Shown piece by piece: positions 1 to 9,600 of a stretch of DNA of 64,000 nucleotides. The stretch spans positions 21,390-85,389 of the forward strand of contig JAUYNO010000036.1 of assembly GCA_030696045.1 (NCBI GenBank). The letters are read 5' to 3'. The translations under genes were made by a program, and so were the position numbers. Position 1 is the stretch's first letter, and each line of letters opens with the position of its first letter. The DNA comes from Stagnimonas sp. GTDB taxonomy: Bacteria; Pseudomonadota; Gammaproteobacteria; Nevskiales; Nevskiaceae. A model generated the notes under the pieces. It did no database searches. It worked only from the letters and a program-made list of their open reading frames with translations, and was not told where the DNA came from.

Positions 1-149
1 CGCAGTTGCAGCCTGTATTCGCCGGCACCCAGTTCGCTCAGTTGCAGATAGGCAGAGCGGAACTGGTGCGCCCGGGCGGGATGCAGTCCCAGCGCCAGCA
101 GCAGCACGGCAGCGCTGGCGAGCTGCGCGAGCCTAGTCGAGCATTTCAT
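1..149 (-). CDS. HupE/UreJ-type protein, N-terminal fragment
   Basis: Reading leftward from the ATG at 149 gives a signal peptide (basic start, LLLALGL core, cleavage near ARA-H) followed by the segment HQFRSAYLQLSEL. That opening is typical of HupE/UreJ_2-family exported or membrane proteins, often linked to metal handling. The gene runs off the window edge, so only about 49 residues are visible. It overlaps the end of the upstream PpiC-type gene by 17 nt, so the two are probably translationally coupled. The family call rests on the N-terminus and the neighbouring DUF3604 and PpiC genes, a grouping I recall from other Proteobacteria. Confidence 0.55.
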   Translation of the reverse strand, partial: MKCSTRLAQLASAAVLLLALGLHPARAHQFRSAYLQLSELGAGEYRLQL

Positions 150-1038
150 GCAACTGCTCCGGATCCGGCCCGCGCCCGGCCTGGCTGGCGTGTAGCACCG
201 GACCGCTGTCCACCGTGACCGTCTGACGCTGCCGGAGCTGGGCCAGCCGCTGGTCCAGCAGCGCCTGCCGGCGCGCCACCCGCCAGGCCACGCTCAGGCG
301 CGCCCGTGCCGATTCCAGCGTCGCCGGCTGGAACTCGCTGCGCTGGCTCAGGCGCACCAGATGCAGGCCGTAGCCGGAGGCGATGGGGCCCTCCCAGCGG
401 CCCGTCGGCAGCTGGACCAGCCGCTGCGCGAAGGCTTCGCCGAAAACCTTGCGCACAGCCGCCGCGTCCAGCTGATTCAGGCGCTTGCCGGCGAAGAAGG
501 GATCGCCGAGGGGGGCGCTGTCTTCTGGATGCTGGCGCAGCTGCCGCAGGCCGGCCTCGGCGTCCCGCTGCAAGTGCTCCTGGCGCTGGCCGCGCGCGTA
601 CAGGCGCTGTTCGAAGCTGTAGCGCACCGGCAGGCCGTAGCGCTGGGGATCGGCGTCCAGCAGGGCGCGCAATTCGGCATCACTTGGCGATTCGGTATCG
701 ACCTGGGCCTCGATCAGGGTCTCGATTTTCTGCACCAGCCGCCGCCGTACGATGGGGTCGGCGCGATCCAGCTCCAGCGCCTTGGCCTCGCGGAACAGCA
801 GCTCCTCATCCACCCAGCGCTGGATCGCCGCCTGCAGCTCGGGCTCGCTGGGTGGGCGCTGCAGCTGAGCGCGGAGTTCCTGGCGCAGTGCCTGCACCCG
901 CGTTGCCGGCACCCGGATGGCGTCGGCCGGCGTCGGCCACAGACTTGCCGACAGTCCCTGTCCCAGGAACAGCAAGGCTCCGAACAGCAGGAACTGCACC
1001 AGCGGTTCGCGCAGGGCACGCGTCGTCCGCGTACTCAC
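133..1038 (-). CDS. PpiC/parvulin-type peptidyl-prolyl isomerase, membrane anchored
   Basis: 301 aa. The N-terminus has a basic stretch, then one hydrophobic segment (about residues 10-30, PLVQFLLFGALLFLGQ), consistent with a signal anchor that leaves the rest in the periplasm. A helical region (residues 40-130) precedes a parvulin-like domain (about 140-260) with the fold-typical ends YSFEQ and GYGLHLVRL. Such proteins catalyse proline isomerisation or act as chaperones for exported proteins. I chose the GTG at 1038 because the open frame farther upstream runs antiparallel to nothing useful and overlaps the end of the DUF3604 gene. It sits between DUF3604 and HupE genes. Its clients may be the many exported proteins of this locus (inference). 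Confidence 0.75.
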   Translation of the reverse strand: MSTRTTRALREPLVQFLLFGALLFLGQGLSASLWPTPADAIRVPATRVQALRQELRAQLQRPPSEPELQAAIQRWVDEELLFREAKALELDRADPIVRRRLVQKIETLIEAQVDTESPSDAELRALLDADPQRYGLPVRYSFEQRLYARGQRQEHLQRDAEAGLRQLRQHPEDSAPLGDPFFAGKRLNQLDAAAVRKVFGEAFAQRLVQLPTGRWEGPIASGYGLHLVRLSQRSEFQPATLESARARLSVAWRVARRQALLDQRLAQLRQRQTVTVDSGPVLHASQAGRGPDPEQLHEMLD

Positions 1039-1109
1039 TTCCGCCCACGCGCGGCGCAGGCGGACCGGGCTGACCTGCTCCGCGGGCAAGCGAACCGGCG
1101 GATCACTCC

Positions 1110-3455
1110 TCACCGCGCCTCGTACCAGATCGGTGAAGTCCAGCCGCGTTCCTCGCTGGTGTGGAAGGACTTCTGTCCGTGGAACTTGCCCGGGCCACCG
1201 TCGATGGGCGCGCAGCAGCCCTCGTAGCCCTGCAGGCCAGAAGCGGCCGGGAACAGGCCGTTGGCCGGGTCCAGCAGGCTGCAATCGACCGCGTGGTCGA
1301 TGTTGCAGGACCAGGTGCTCCAGCGGCAGGAGGCGACTTCCCGCACCCGTGCATACCAGTAGGCGTCGTGGCGGGCATCGAACTGCTCGTCGGTCCAGAC
1401 CGCGCAGAGGCTTTCCGGCCGGCTGGCCAGTTGCACCTGGCAGCTGTCCGGATCGGGTTGCGGGCCGGCTCCGGCCTCGCCGGCGACGGCGAGGTAGGTG
1501 CGTACCTTCGGTTCGCCCTCGGCATCGAGGTAGCCCTTGATAAGGTCGATGGCCTGCAGCGGATGCCCTTCCGGATCCTGCACCGCCCAGACCGCGAAAT
1601 GCGGCTTGGCGCCGGCAGTCGGTGGTGGTGGCAGGTCGCCGCCCATGCGGGCGCCGTCGCGCAGCTGCTCACCGGCGATCAGATCGCGGCTGCTGGCCAG
1701 CTGCGCGCAGATGTCGGCCGGCAGCGGATTCCAGGAGGCCACGGAGCGCAGTCGCAGGCGTGGCCCGGAGGTGCCGAAGGTTTCGCCCCGGCTGATCGCA
1801 TCCCAGATTTCGCCGCGGGTGTTTTCGCTGGCCCAGACGCCGGTGATGCCGCCGGGATTGAAGACGCGGCTGAAATCCTCGAAGCGGCGGTTCGCGCAGT
1901 TGCCCGGGTCGGTGGAATCCTCGCTGCTGCTGTCGCAAGCCCAGAAGCCGAACAGTTCCTTGGGCTCATCGTCGATCACCCCGAATTTGCCTTGGAAGCC
2001 GCGCTCGCGCACTTCACCGGGATTGCCGTTGTGGGTGTCGGTGGCGGCGACCAGGTTGAGCTTGTAGGGGTTGACGCCCAGGGTCTTCCGGATCGCCATG
2101 CCTTCGACCATGGCGTTGCGGTAGTAGTCGAGCGGGTGCACGCAGCCGCCGGTAGTGCTGCCCCCCGAGGCCGGCCGCGAGCTGCCGTCCGGCCCCTGGC
2201 TGGCGCAGACCTCGACGGCGTCGAACTTGGGCGTGCGATAGCCACAGAACGGCGGATCGCGGGCCGGATCGCCCCGGCAATAGGCGGCGCAGCTGGCGGG
2301 ATCGCCGGGCTTGCCGGTGCAGACCGACTTCCACAGCTCGAAGCCGCAATACGGGTCCAGATCCTCGTCGCTGGCCAGGTAGGGCCCCTCCAGGCCGGCC
2401 GAGCAATCGGACTGGCCCTTGTGCTGGCTGATCTCGAAGGATTTCTCGATACGGCGACGCAGCTGCGCGTCCTCGGCGCTCATCGGAAAGTAGACCTCGG
2501 TCTGCGGGATCTTGCGGCCGAGCGGCCGGCCGCTCAGATCGCCGACCACGGTGTAGCCGCCGGCATTGGCCTCGCGCCCCAGGAAGTAGCGACCGGCGCT
2601 GCCGTTGCTGTTGTGGGCGATGGTCAGCACCGCGCAGCCTTCGCGGTCCAGGCAGTTGCGCTGCAAGTAGTCGAAAAGATCCCAGTCGGTGTTGCCGTTC
2701 TCCGGCAGCAGCGCCGAGGTGAGCGGCGCGGCGGAGTAGACGTCATCGGGAACCGAGGCGGCATCGCCCCGGAAGATGACGTTGCGATGCAGCATCTGGG
2801 TCAGGAAGTTGGGTGTGTATTCGTAGCCGTGCAGCGCGGTGTAGCGGCAGGGCTGGTTTTCCTCGTCAGTGATCTGCTTGATTGGCGGCCATAGCAGCAG
2901 CGAGTCCACCAGCGGCGTGTTGTCGCCGATCGAGACCAGCAGCTGCACCTGCGGCGAGGTATTGCCTTCGGCGATGTTGACGATGTCGCCGCGCGCGGTC
3001 TGGCCGATCACTGTGTCGCAGAGCTGGCGCGAGGTATCACCGAAGAACTCGCAGGTTTCCGCGGCGCCGCCGATGAACTCGGCGTGGTCGGTGATCGCGG
3101 TGAAGTCGAGCGGGCGATCGATCCGTACCTGTCGGGCGGGGGTGTAGGGATCGTCGCTGCCGATCGCCGGCAGGCCGACCGGCTCGCCCTTGGCGTAGCG
3201 GTGGGCCTCGCGCGGCCCATTGATGCTGCTGAAGAAGTAGGCGTCCAGCGACATCTTGGTGTGTACGTGCAGGTCGCCGAAGTAGGCATTGCGATAGCCC
3301 GGGCGGTAGTCGTCGCAATGGCCGTCGAGCGGCGCCGGCGGCAAGGGATCGCCGCTGGCGCCGGCAGACGGCGTCTGGCTGTCGCCACAGCCGGCCAGGG
3401 CCAGGCTCAGGCCTATTAGCAGGGCCGGCAAGGAGCGGCGCGGGGGCGAGCGCAT
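1110..3455 (-). CDS. DUF3604 family lipoprotein (PHP-like fold)
   Basis: 781 aa. A lipobox (LALAGC) follows a short basic N-terminus, so this is probably a membrane-anchored periplasmic lipoprotein. The body matches DUF3604: GDLHVHTKMS near residue 60, DFTAITDHAEF near 120, an AHNSNGS segment mid-protein, and ATDTHNGNPGEV near 470. These His/Asp clusters resemble metal ligands of the PHP phosphoesterase superfamily, but no DUF3604 activity is established to my knowledge. Start: ATG 3455 has AGGA six bases upstream, whereas ATG 3461 directly abuts it. It lies 31 nt after the beta-propeller lipoprotein gene and 71 nt before the PpiC-type gene, in one apparent operon. Confidence 0.85.
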   Translation of the reverse strand: MRSPPRRSLPALLIGLSLALAGCGDSQTPSAGASGDPLPPAPLDGHCDDYRPGYRNAYFGDLHVHTKMSLDAYFFSSINGPREAHRYAKGEPVGLPAIGSDDPYTPARQVRIDRPLDFTAITDHAEFIGGAAETCEFFGDTSRQLCDTVIGQTARGDIVNIAEGNTSPQVQLLVSIGDNTPLVDSLLLWPPIKQITDEENQPCRYTALHGYEYTPNFLTQMLHRNVIFRGDAASVPDDVYSAAPLTSALLPENGNTDWDLFDYLQRNCLDREGCAVLTIAHNSNGSAGRYFLGREANAGGYTVVGDLSGRPLGRKIPQTEVYFPMSAEDAQLRRRIEKSFEISQHKGQSDCSAGLEGPYLASDEDLDPYCGFELWKSVCTGKPGDPASCAAYCRGDPARDPPFCGYRTPKFDAVEVCASQGPDGSSRPASGGSTTGGCVHPLDYYRNAMVEGMAIRKTLGVNPYKLNLVAATDTHNGNPGEVRERGFQGKFGVIDDEPKELFGFWACDSSSEDSTDPGNCANRRFEDFSRVFNPGGITGVWASENTRGEIWDAISRGETFGTSGPRLRLRSVASWNPLPADICAQLASSRDLIAGEQLRDGARMGGDLPPPPTAGAKPHFAVWAVQDPEGHPLQAIDLIKGYLDAEGEPKVRTYLAVAGEAGAGPQPDPDSCQVQLASRPESLCAVWTDEQFDARHDAYWYARVREVASCRWSTWSCNIDHAVDCSLLDPANGLFPAASGLQGYEGCCAPIDGGPGKFHGQKSFHTSEERGWTSPIWYEAR

Positions 3456-3486
3456 TGGCATTCCTGGAGGCGCGGCGGATCGCCGG

Positions 3487-5109
3487 CTAGGGCGCCGTCG
3501 CGGCCGGGGGCGCGAGGCTGAGTTCGTGCAGCAGGCCGTCAAAGCCGGGGTAGTAGTAGCGACCCCGGAAACCGGGCGTGACGATGTTGCCCGGCGCCGG
3601 CAGCAGCGACAGCGGCCCCGAGCTGGCGACCGTCGCGCCGCTCAGCAGGTCGATCCAGAGCACGCGGTCCTGGCCGGCGCCAGACGCCGCGTCACCGGTC
3701 ACCGGACCCAGCTGCAGCTGATCCGGGATCACGATCTGCCGTTGCTCGGCAGTGCCGACCAGGGCGCTGTAGGCAATCGACAGCGAGGGCCGCCGCCAGA
3801 GCACTTCGAAGCCGCTGTCGGGATCGAACTTCACCGCCGCCAGCTGCAGGGCGAAGGTATCGAGCGCCACCACCACCCGGTTCTCAGCATCGACCGAGGG
3901 CTTGCTGAGCACGAAGCTGGGGCCGACGGGAACCCCCGCTACCAACTCGAACGGCTCGATGCGCCACTGCTTGCTGGCGTCGTGGATGTCGATGGCGATC
4001 AGGGAGCCGGCGCGGGCGTAGCCGGTGTTCTGCAGGATCACCCAGTCGCCGATGAAGGAGGCCGCCGCCGCCGGCCCCTGGGTCGGCTCGGCATAGGTCA
4101 CCGGCCCCCAGCCGTCGTCGAGGCTGACCGCGCCGTCGCGGTAGAGGTAGCGATACAGCGTGGTCTTGCCGGCGATGTAGAGATAGGTATCGCCGTCGTG
4201 CTCGCGCACTGTGATGCGGCCATTCACCGGCTCCGGCAGCAGCAGCTCGGCGACCACGTCGAGCTGCTCCGGATCCAGCACCAGCATGGTCGATGGCAGG
4301 GTGTTGAGCAGCAGATGGCAGGCCAGCCCGCCGAACAGTTCGACCCCGATCAGCAGGGGCGCCAGCGAGCCGAGCTGGTTGTAGGGCAGCAGGCTGCTGA
4401 GCAGAGTGGCCGGGCACAGCGGCGGCGACTCCATGTTCTTGGTTGCCAGTCGGCCATCCGGCAGTACGTCAAAACCGTTGTAGACCGCTCCGGCCGCGTT
4501 CTCCGGCAGTACCCGTTCGGCCAGGATGGCGCCATCGGCCGGATCGAGTTTGTAGAAGTGGTTGCCGTAGACGGCGTAGAGATAGCCATTGCCGTGGGCG
4601 GTGACCATGCCGGGCCAGCTCCACTGGCTGGCAGGCTCCTCGTCATACAGCGGCGTGCGCCAGCGCTGGGCCAGGGTTTCGGCATCGAGCATGGCGACAT
4701 AGCCGCCGTAGGGCGCGCCGGCCTTGGCGCCGAAACCGTGCAGCAGCAGCTCGCCGCGCTCGCGGGTCTGGGCATTGAACGGGGTAGCGTAATTGTCCGG
4801 CGCTATCCGCTCGACAATCACTGGCGCATCGCCACCCGGCATCTCCTGCAAGGCGCAGGCATCAGCGAACAGATTGCTGCGCTCGATGTCGTGGTGCTCG
4901 AACGGCGCCACCGAGCGGTATAGCGGGCCGGCGTCCGGACCAGTGACCAGGGCGGCGGAGCGCGGGCAGGGATCGCCCGTATCGACTACCGGCCCGGCGG
5001 CGGGCGGCAGGGGAGTGTCGCCGGAGCCGGTGACCTCGCTGTTGCCGCTACAGGCAGTGACCAGGGCCAGCAGGGCGCTGGCCGGTAGCAAGCGTGGAAG
5101 ATCTGGCAT
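3487..5109 (-). CDS. Beta-propeller lipoprotein, PQQ-like repeats
   Basis: 540 aa. The N-terminus ends in a lipobox-like LVTAC, predicting a lipid-anchored periplasmic protein. The body has repeated propeller-like blades, for example NGYLYAVYGNHFYKLDPADG (about residue 170) and later WVILQNTG and LLSGATV segments, like PQQ/quinoprotein propellers but without clear cofactor residues. It is paralogous to the C-terminal half of the fused protein at 10571-13558, which shares the HNGYLYL...KFDP and LPDGRL blades. Only 3 nt separate it from the upstream lipoprotein gene, so co-translation is likely. A binding or sensing role at the envelope is an inference. The function is unknown. Confidence 0.7.
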   Translation of the reverse strand: MPDLPRLLPASALLALVTACSGNSEVTGSGDTPLPPAAGPVVDTGDPCPRSAALVTGPDAGPLYRSVAPFEHHDIERSNLFADACALQEMPGGDAPVIVERIAPDNYATPFNAQTRERGELLLHGFGAKAGAPYGGYVAMLDAETLAQRWRTPLYDEEPASQWSWPGMVTAHGNGYLYAVYGNHFYKLDPADGAILAERVLPENAAGAVYNGFDVLPDGRLATKNMESPPLCPATLLSSLLPYNQLGSLAPLLIGVELFGGLACHLLLNTLPSTMLVLDPEQLDVVAELLLPEPVNGRITVREHDGDTYLYIAGKTTLYRYLYRDGAVSLDDGWGPVTYAEPTQGPAAAASFIGDWVILQNTGYARAGSLIAIDIHDASKQWRIEPFELVAGVPVGPSFVLSKPSVDAENRVVVALDTFALQLAAVKFDPDSGFEVLWRRPSLSIAYSALVGTAEQRQIVIPDQLQLGPVTGDAASGAGQDRVLWIDLLSGATVASSGPLSLLPAPGNIVTPGFRGRYYYPGFDGLLHELSLAPPAATAP

Positions 5110-5112
5110 GGC

Positions 5113-6657
5113 TCAGAACGGCGCCGGATGGATGGTGCCGGTCGCCGGTGGAAACTCGTCGTCGCAGTTCTCCGTCGGCGCCAGCTGGGTGGCCTCGTCC
5201 GGGATCGCGTTGGGATCGACCGGGCAGCCGAGCTGCTCGAATTCGGCGACGCTGTAGACCCGGCCATAGGGGAAATAGCCCTGCATCACCGGCGCCTCGC
5301 AGGCGCTGTCCGGGGCCGGGATGTTCTGCACTGCCTCGGCGAAATCCGGCGCCGGCAGCATGTGCCGGTAGATCAGGGCGACATCCTGGTTGTAGCCCCA
5401 GGCCAGCCAGTTGACGCCGCAGTCCGGGGTGGCATTGGCCGGTCGCAGGCTGGGCGGCGAAACCAGGATGATCTTGCGCCGGCCCTGCGGGTTATTGCCG
5501 CCGACATTGGCCGCCGGCACCGCCGCCTCGTCGTTGACGCAGTCGATGACCTTTTGCAGGTAGAGGTCGTTGCTGCACAGCGACCAGTAGCGCAACTGGC
5601 CGGAGCCCATCACCGGATCGCCGGAGTAAGTGGTCGGCGTGGTCGGGAAGTCGGCCTCGAAGGCGACCAGGTCGCCCTGGCGCTGCGAGGCGATGCTGTA
5701 GATGTAGCGGATGTCGCCATTGGAGGCGAGGCCGCCGGTCTCGTCGTAGTTGGCCAGCGGCGCGCCGAGCGGGCCGAGGGTGTCGGCCAGCAGGTTGTTG
5801 AAGTTGAAGAAGCGCATCCACTTCAGGGGGCTGTACAGCCAGGGGTAGAGGCCGGGTACGACCGTCGGCAGTGAGGCGATCAGCTCCTCCAGCACGAGGT
5901 CCTGCAGGCCGCCGCCGACGGCGGCGCAGGCGTCGAGCCCGGCGATCTCGGCGAGGCCGTCGCCGTCGGCATCGAAGGAGGCCTCCGGCAGCAGACTGCC
6001 GCCGGCCCGATCCTGGCCCTCGTCGGCCAGGTAGACACGGTAGATGACGATGGCCACCGGCCCGGTCGGCAGCGACAGCCCACCCAGGCGCAGATGGCTG
6101 TAGAGCGTGTTTGCCGCCGGCTGTTCAGGTACTTCGCCGGACCGCAGGTAGATCGAGTAGCGCCGCTGGCTGCTGCGGCGGTCGGCACCCGGCAGGAAGG
6201 GATTGCTGGAGCCGGGCTCCGGCGCGATCTCGAGATCCGGCAGCGAGTCGATGGGGCCCAGGCTGAGGTCGTAGGAATTGAACGAGCTGTAGCGGGCGTG
6301 CGGAAAGTCGCCGCGCAGGATCACCTGGCCCTGCGGTGGAATCGGGAACACACCCAGCCAGTAGGTGGCGCTCTCTTCCGGCAGCAGCAGGTTGAGGGTG
6401 GCGGCGCTGAAGCCGATCGGCAGCCAGAAGCAGCTCTGGCCCAGCGCGCCGCTGTCGCCGCCGCTGCTGCTGCCGGAACTGGAGCCTGACCCTGACCCTG
6501 ACCCGGAGCTGCCGCCGCTGGACCCGCCAGAGCTGCCGGAACTGCTGGAGCCTGCTCCCGAACTACTGCCGGCGGCGTCCTCGCTGGGCGGCGAGTCCTT
6601 GCAGCCGGCGAGCGCCAGCGTGGCGAGCAGCAGGATGAACGACAGCTGCTGTCGCAT
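5113..6657 (-). CDS. Lipoprotein with Ser/Gly linker, unknown function
   Basis: 514 aa. A classic lipobox (LALAGC) is followed by about 50 residues of almost pure Ser and Gly (residues 28-75), a flexible tether. The globular part includes HARYSSFNSYDLS and AIVIYRVYL segments, which resemble parts of DUF1254/DUF1214-type proteins, but I cannot assign a family firmly. It starts 2 nt after the stop of the DUF1302 fusion gene and ends 3 nt before the beta-propeller lipoprotein gene. The tether suggests a domain held away from the outer membrane surface. Confidence 0.65.
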   Translation of the reverse strand: MRQQLSFILLLATLALAGCKDSPPSEDAAGSSSGAGSSSSGSSGGSSGGSSGSGSGSGSSSGSSSGGDSGALGQSCFWLPIGFSAATLNLLLPEESATYWLGVFPIPPQGQVILRGDFPHARYSSFNSYDLSLGPIDSLPDLEIAPEPGSSNPFLPGADRRSSQRRYSIYLRSGEVPEQPAANTLYSHLRLGGLSLPTGPVAIVIYRVYLADEGQDRAGGSLLPEASFDADGDGLAEIAGLDACAAVGGGLQDLVLEELIASLPTVVPGLYPWLYSPLKWMRFFNFNNLLADTLGPLGAPLANYDETGGLASNGDIRYIYSIASQRQGDLVAFEADFPTTPTTYSGDPVMGSGQLRYWSLCSNDLYLQKVIDCVNDEAAVPAANVGGNNPQGRRKIILVSPPSLRPANATPDCGVNWLAWGYNQDVALIYRHMLPAPDFAEAVQNIPAPDSACEAPVMQGYFPYGRVYSVAEFEQLGCPVDPNAIPDEATQLAPTENCDDEFPPATGTIHPAPF

Positions 6658-6659
6658 GC

Positions 6660-9600
6660 TCAGAACTCCAGAACCACGGCGAGGCTGGCGTTGTCGCGGT
6701 CCACCAGCAGATTGCGGTCGTCGGCGCCGAAGAAGGCGTTGTAGCCGGCCTGCAGCTTCAGGCTGCGGCTCAGTTCGATGTCCACCAGCAGCCAGGCATT
6801 CATCCGCCCCTCGATGAAGTTCTGCATCGGGAACGGCGAGGTGCCCTGCAGGTCGTGCTGCCAGAGCAGGGTCGGCAAGATGTTGTAGCGGCCGAGCACC
6901 TGTGAGTAGCTGGGGCGGACCAGCAAGCGATAGCCCCAGGCCATCTGCGAAGCGAAGCCCTTGGTCATCTGGGTCGGGTTGACGCGGCTGGGATCGGCCG
7001 CGCCACTGGGGTCGCCGCTGCCGTCGCTACCGGCACTGGGATGGGTGTTGTCGCCACCGCCTTCAAAACGCAGGCGCTCCGGGCCGGGCATGTCGAACAC
7101 ATAGGTCATGCCGGCCTCGGCCAGGAAGATGATCTGGTCGGCGCCGATGGGGTTGTCGCGGACGATCTTGAGGCCGTTGACGGTCAGATGCGCCACGTCC
7201 AGGCGCTCGTAGCCGCGGATCAACTGGCCCGGCTGAATCTCGACGCCACGGTAGACCGACAGCAGGTCCGGCACGGCGTGGCGGGCGGCGGGGAGGGTGA
7301 TCTGCGGCACCGCGCCGCTGCTGAGATCGGAGATCAGGCCGGTGACCTGGGCCAGGGTGTCGCCAGCGAGCGGCACCTGTTCCACCAGGTCGGTCAGGGT
7401 GTCGATGCCGATGTGTATGTCCTGGCGCGGGAACGAGGGTTGGAGGTGGGTGAAGGCGACGTCGACGATCTGCACCTGTACCGGCAGCTGGTGGTGGTAG
7501 GCCAGTTCGCCGGCCACGGCCCAGGAGCCGAAGTTGGTGTTGAAGCTGAAGCCGCTCATGTTCAGGCCCTCGGGGTAGTCGAGGAAGAAGCGGGCGCTGT
7601 CGAGGGGCAAAGGGTCCAGGCCCTCGCCGGGGACCAGCGGGTCCAGGCTGCCGGCGAAGCCGCGGCAGGCGGCCAGGGCCTGCACCACGTCGGGCGAGTC
7701 GCGGGCGCAGGATTCGGCGCCGGCATAGCCCGAGAAATAAGGCAGCCGGCTGTCGTAGTGCAGGAAGTACAGGCCCAGCTCGGTGCCGTTGTTGAGGCCT
7801 TCGGCGTAGTAGCCGAGCTTCAGGCCCCATTCGTCGCCACCGGTCGGGTAGCCGTAGTCTTCGTCGAAGACCCCGACCGTGGCCGAGGTCAGGGTCGCCA
7901 GCGAGGCCGGAAAGGCCAGGCTGTTCTGGCCCTGCGGGTCTTCGACGAACTGCCCGAGCGTGAAGATGGCGTGATCGCCACCACCGGCGACATCGCTGGT
8001 GGACATGAAGCTGCCCGGCGGGTCCGGGGTGACCGGACGCCAGCCGAGCATGTAGACCAGATCCAGCGATAGCCCCTCGGCGACGTCGGTGCTGAGCAGG
8101 GCCATCGGCACCGGGGTCGGCAGCTCGCTGAGCATGAAGCCTGGCATGCGGGCCAGGCTGGCATCAGGCGGGTTGATCTGGTTGAGGGTGCTGAACAGGA
8201 AGGTGTTGGCCTCGCCCCAGCGCAGGTTCTGGCTGCCGATGCTGAGCGCCAGTTCGCGCTCGCTCCACAGCGGCAGCAGGCCGGAAACGAACAGCTCGCG
8301 CGGCTTGAGACTGAGCGCGAAATCGTCGGAATAGCGGCCCGGTCGCTCGGTGTAGGCGGGCTGGAACAGGGTGTTGGGATGGTATTCGTTGAACGGCTCG
8401 TTGACCGGGTCGTAGATGCCGATGGCGCTGGCCTTGAACAGCCACTCGCCCCAGGTCAGCGCCAGCTCGGGCCGCAGCTTGGTGCTGGCGTAGACGATCT
8501 CGCCCTGGTCATAGTTGAGGTTGCCGTTGTCGCCGTTGAGGATGAAGAAACCGCCTTCGGCGGCCAGCAGGCGCTGGTTCGGCTCGGGGTCGCCGGTGAA
8601 CGACAGGCAGTCGTCCGGGCAGAGGTTCTGCTGGCCTTCGACATTGGTCTTGCCGATGAACTGGGTCGCGCGCGGCTCGGTGCGGACCGCGAGCCCGGAC
8701 GACAGGGTCAGCTTGGCCTGGCCGCTGACGGCACCGAGACTGAAGTCGAAAGCCATCGCCGGCGCGGCCAGCAGACCCAGGGGCAACAGGGCCAGGACAC
8801 GGCGGCGGCGCAGCGCGGCCAGGGCCAGCAGCAGCCCGGAATAAAAAGCCCCGCCGCCACCGGCACCGGGGAGTCCGGGAACCGGGGCAGGAGGCCGCCC
8901 CGGTTCCGATGAAGTCTCGGCCAGGGCGTACGTGCCGGCCTTGGCGTCCCAGTCGGCGTAGCTATCGAGCCCGCCGTGACCGGGTAGCGGCAACCAGCCG
9001 TATTCGGCCGCCAGCCCGGAAAAGCCGGCGATGCGCTCGGCGGCGGCCGGGCGCTCCAGCACGGTCACCAGCCGGGCCACGGCATCGCTCGGTAGTTCGC
9101 GTGCCGGCAGGCGATAGAACTGGGCGAAGGCGCGCAATTCCTCGGCGGCGACCCGCAGGCTGGCCTCGGTGGTGCGGTCGGCTTCGGCGATCTCGTCCTG
9201 CTCCATGCCGACCTCCCAAACGTGGCGGTTGGCGTGCGACAGCTGGTCGCACTCGGCGGTGCTGAACTCGTAGAAGAACTCGGCATCGACCAGGGGTTCG
9301 GCGCCGACGAAGATGCCGACCAGGTCGGCCGGGTCCTGGCTTTGCAGGAACAGGTAGCCCGGCCCCATCAGCGGGTTCGACAGGATAGGAGCGGCATCCA
9401 GCGGCCGTGGCCCCTCAATGCGCGAAGCCAGGTTACAGCGGTGGTGCGAGACTCGGTCCTGCACCGCATGCAGGTAAATCCCCATGCGCGCCATCGCGGC
9501 CTGCCCCGGCGGCAGGTAGCTTTCCAGGGCACTGGCCGGAGCGATTTCGCCGCTCACCGGATCGGTGACCACGCCCTGCTCGCCCAGCGGCGAGATCCAG

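Noticed and set aside
1161..2894. Long plus-strand open frame (577 codons) opposite the DUF3604 gene
   Set aside because: It lies wholly antisense to a well-supported coding gene, has no domain or signal, and long antisense frames are expected in GC-rich DNA. The same applies to 3526-4923, 17873-19372 and 19650-21497.
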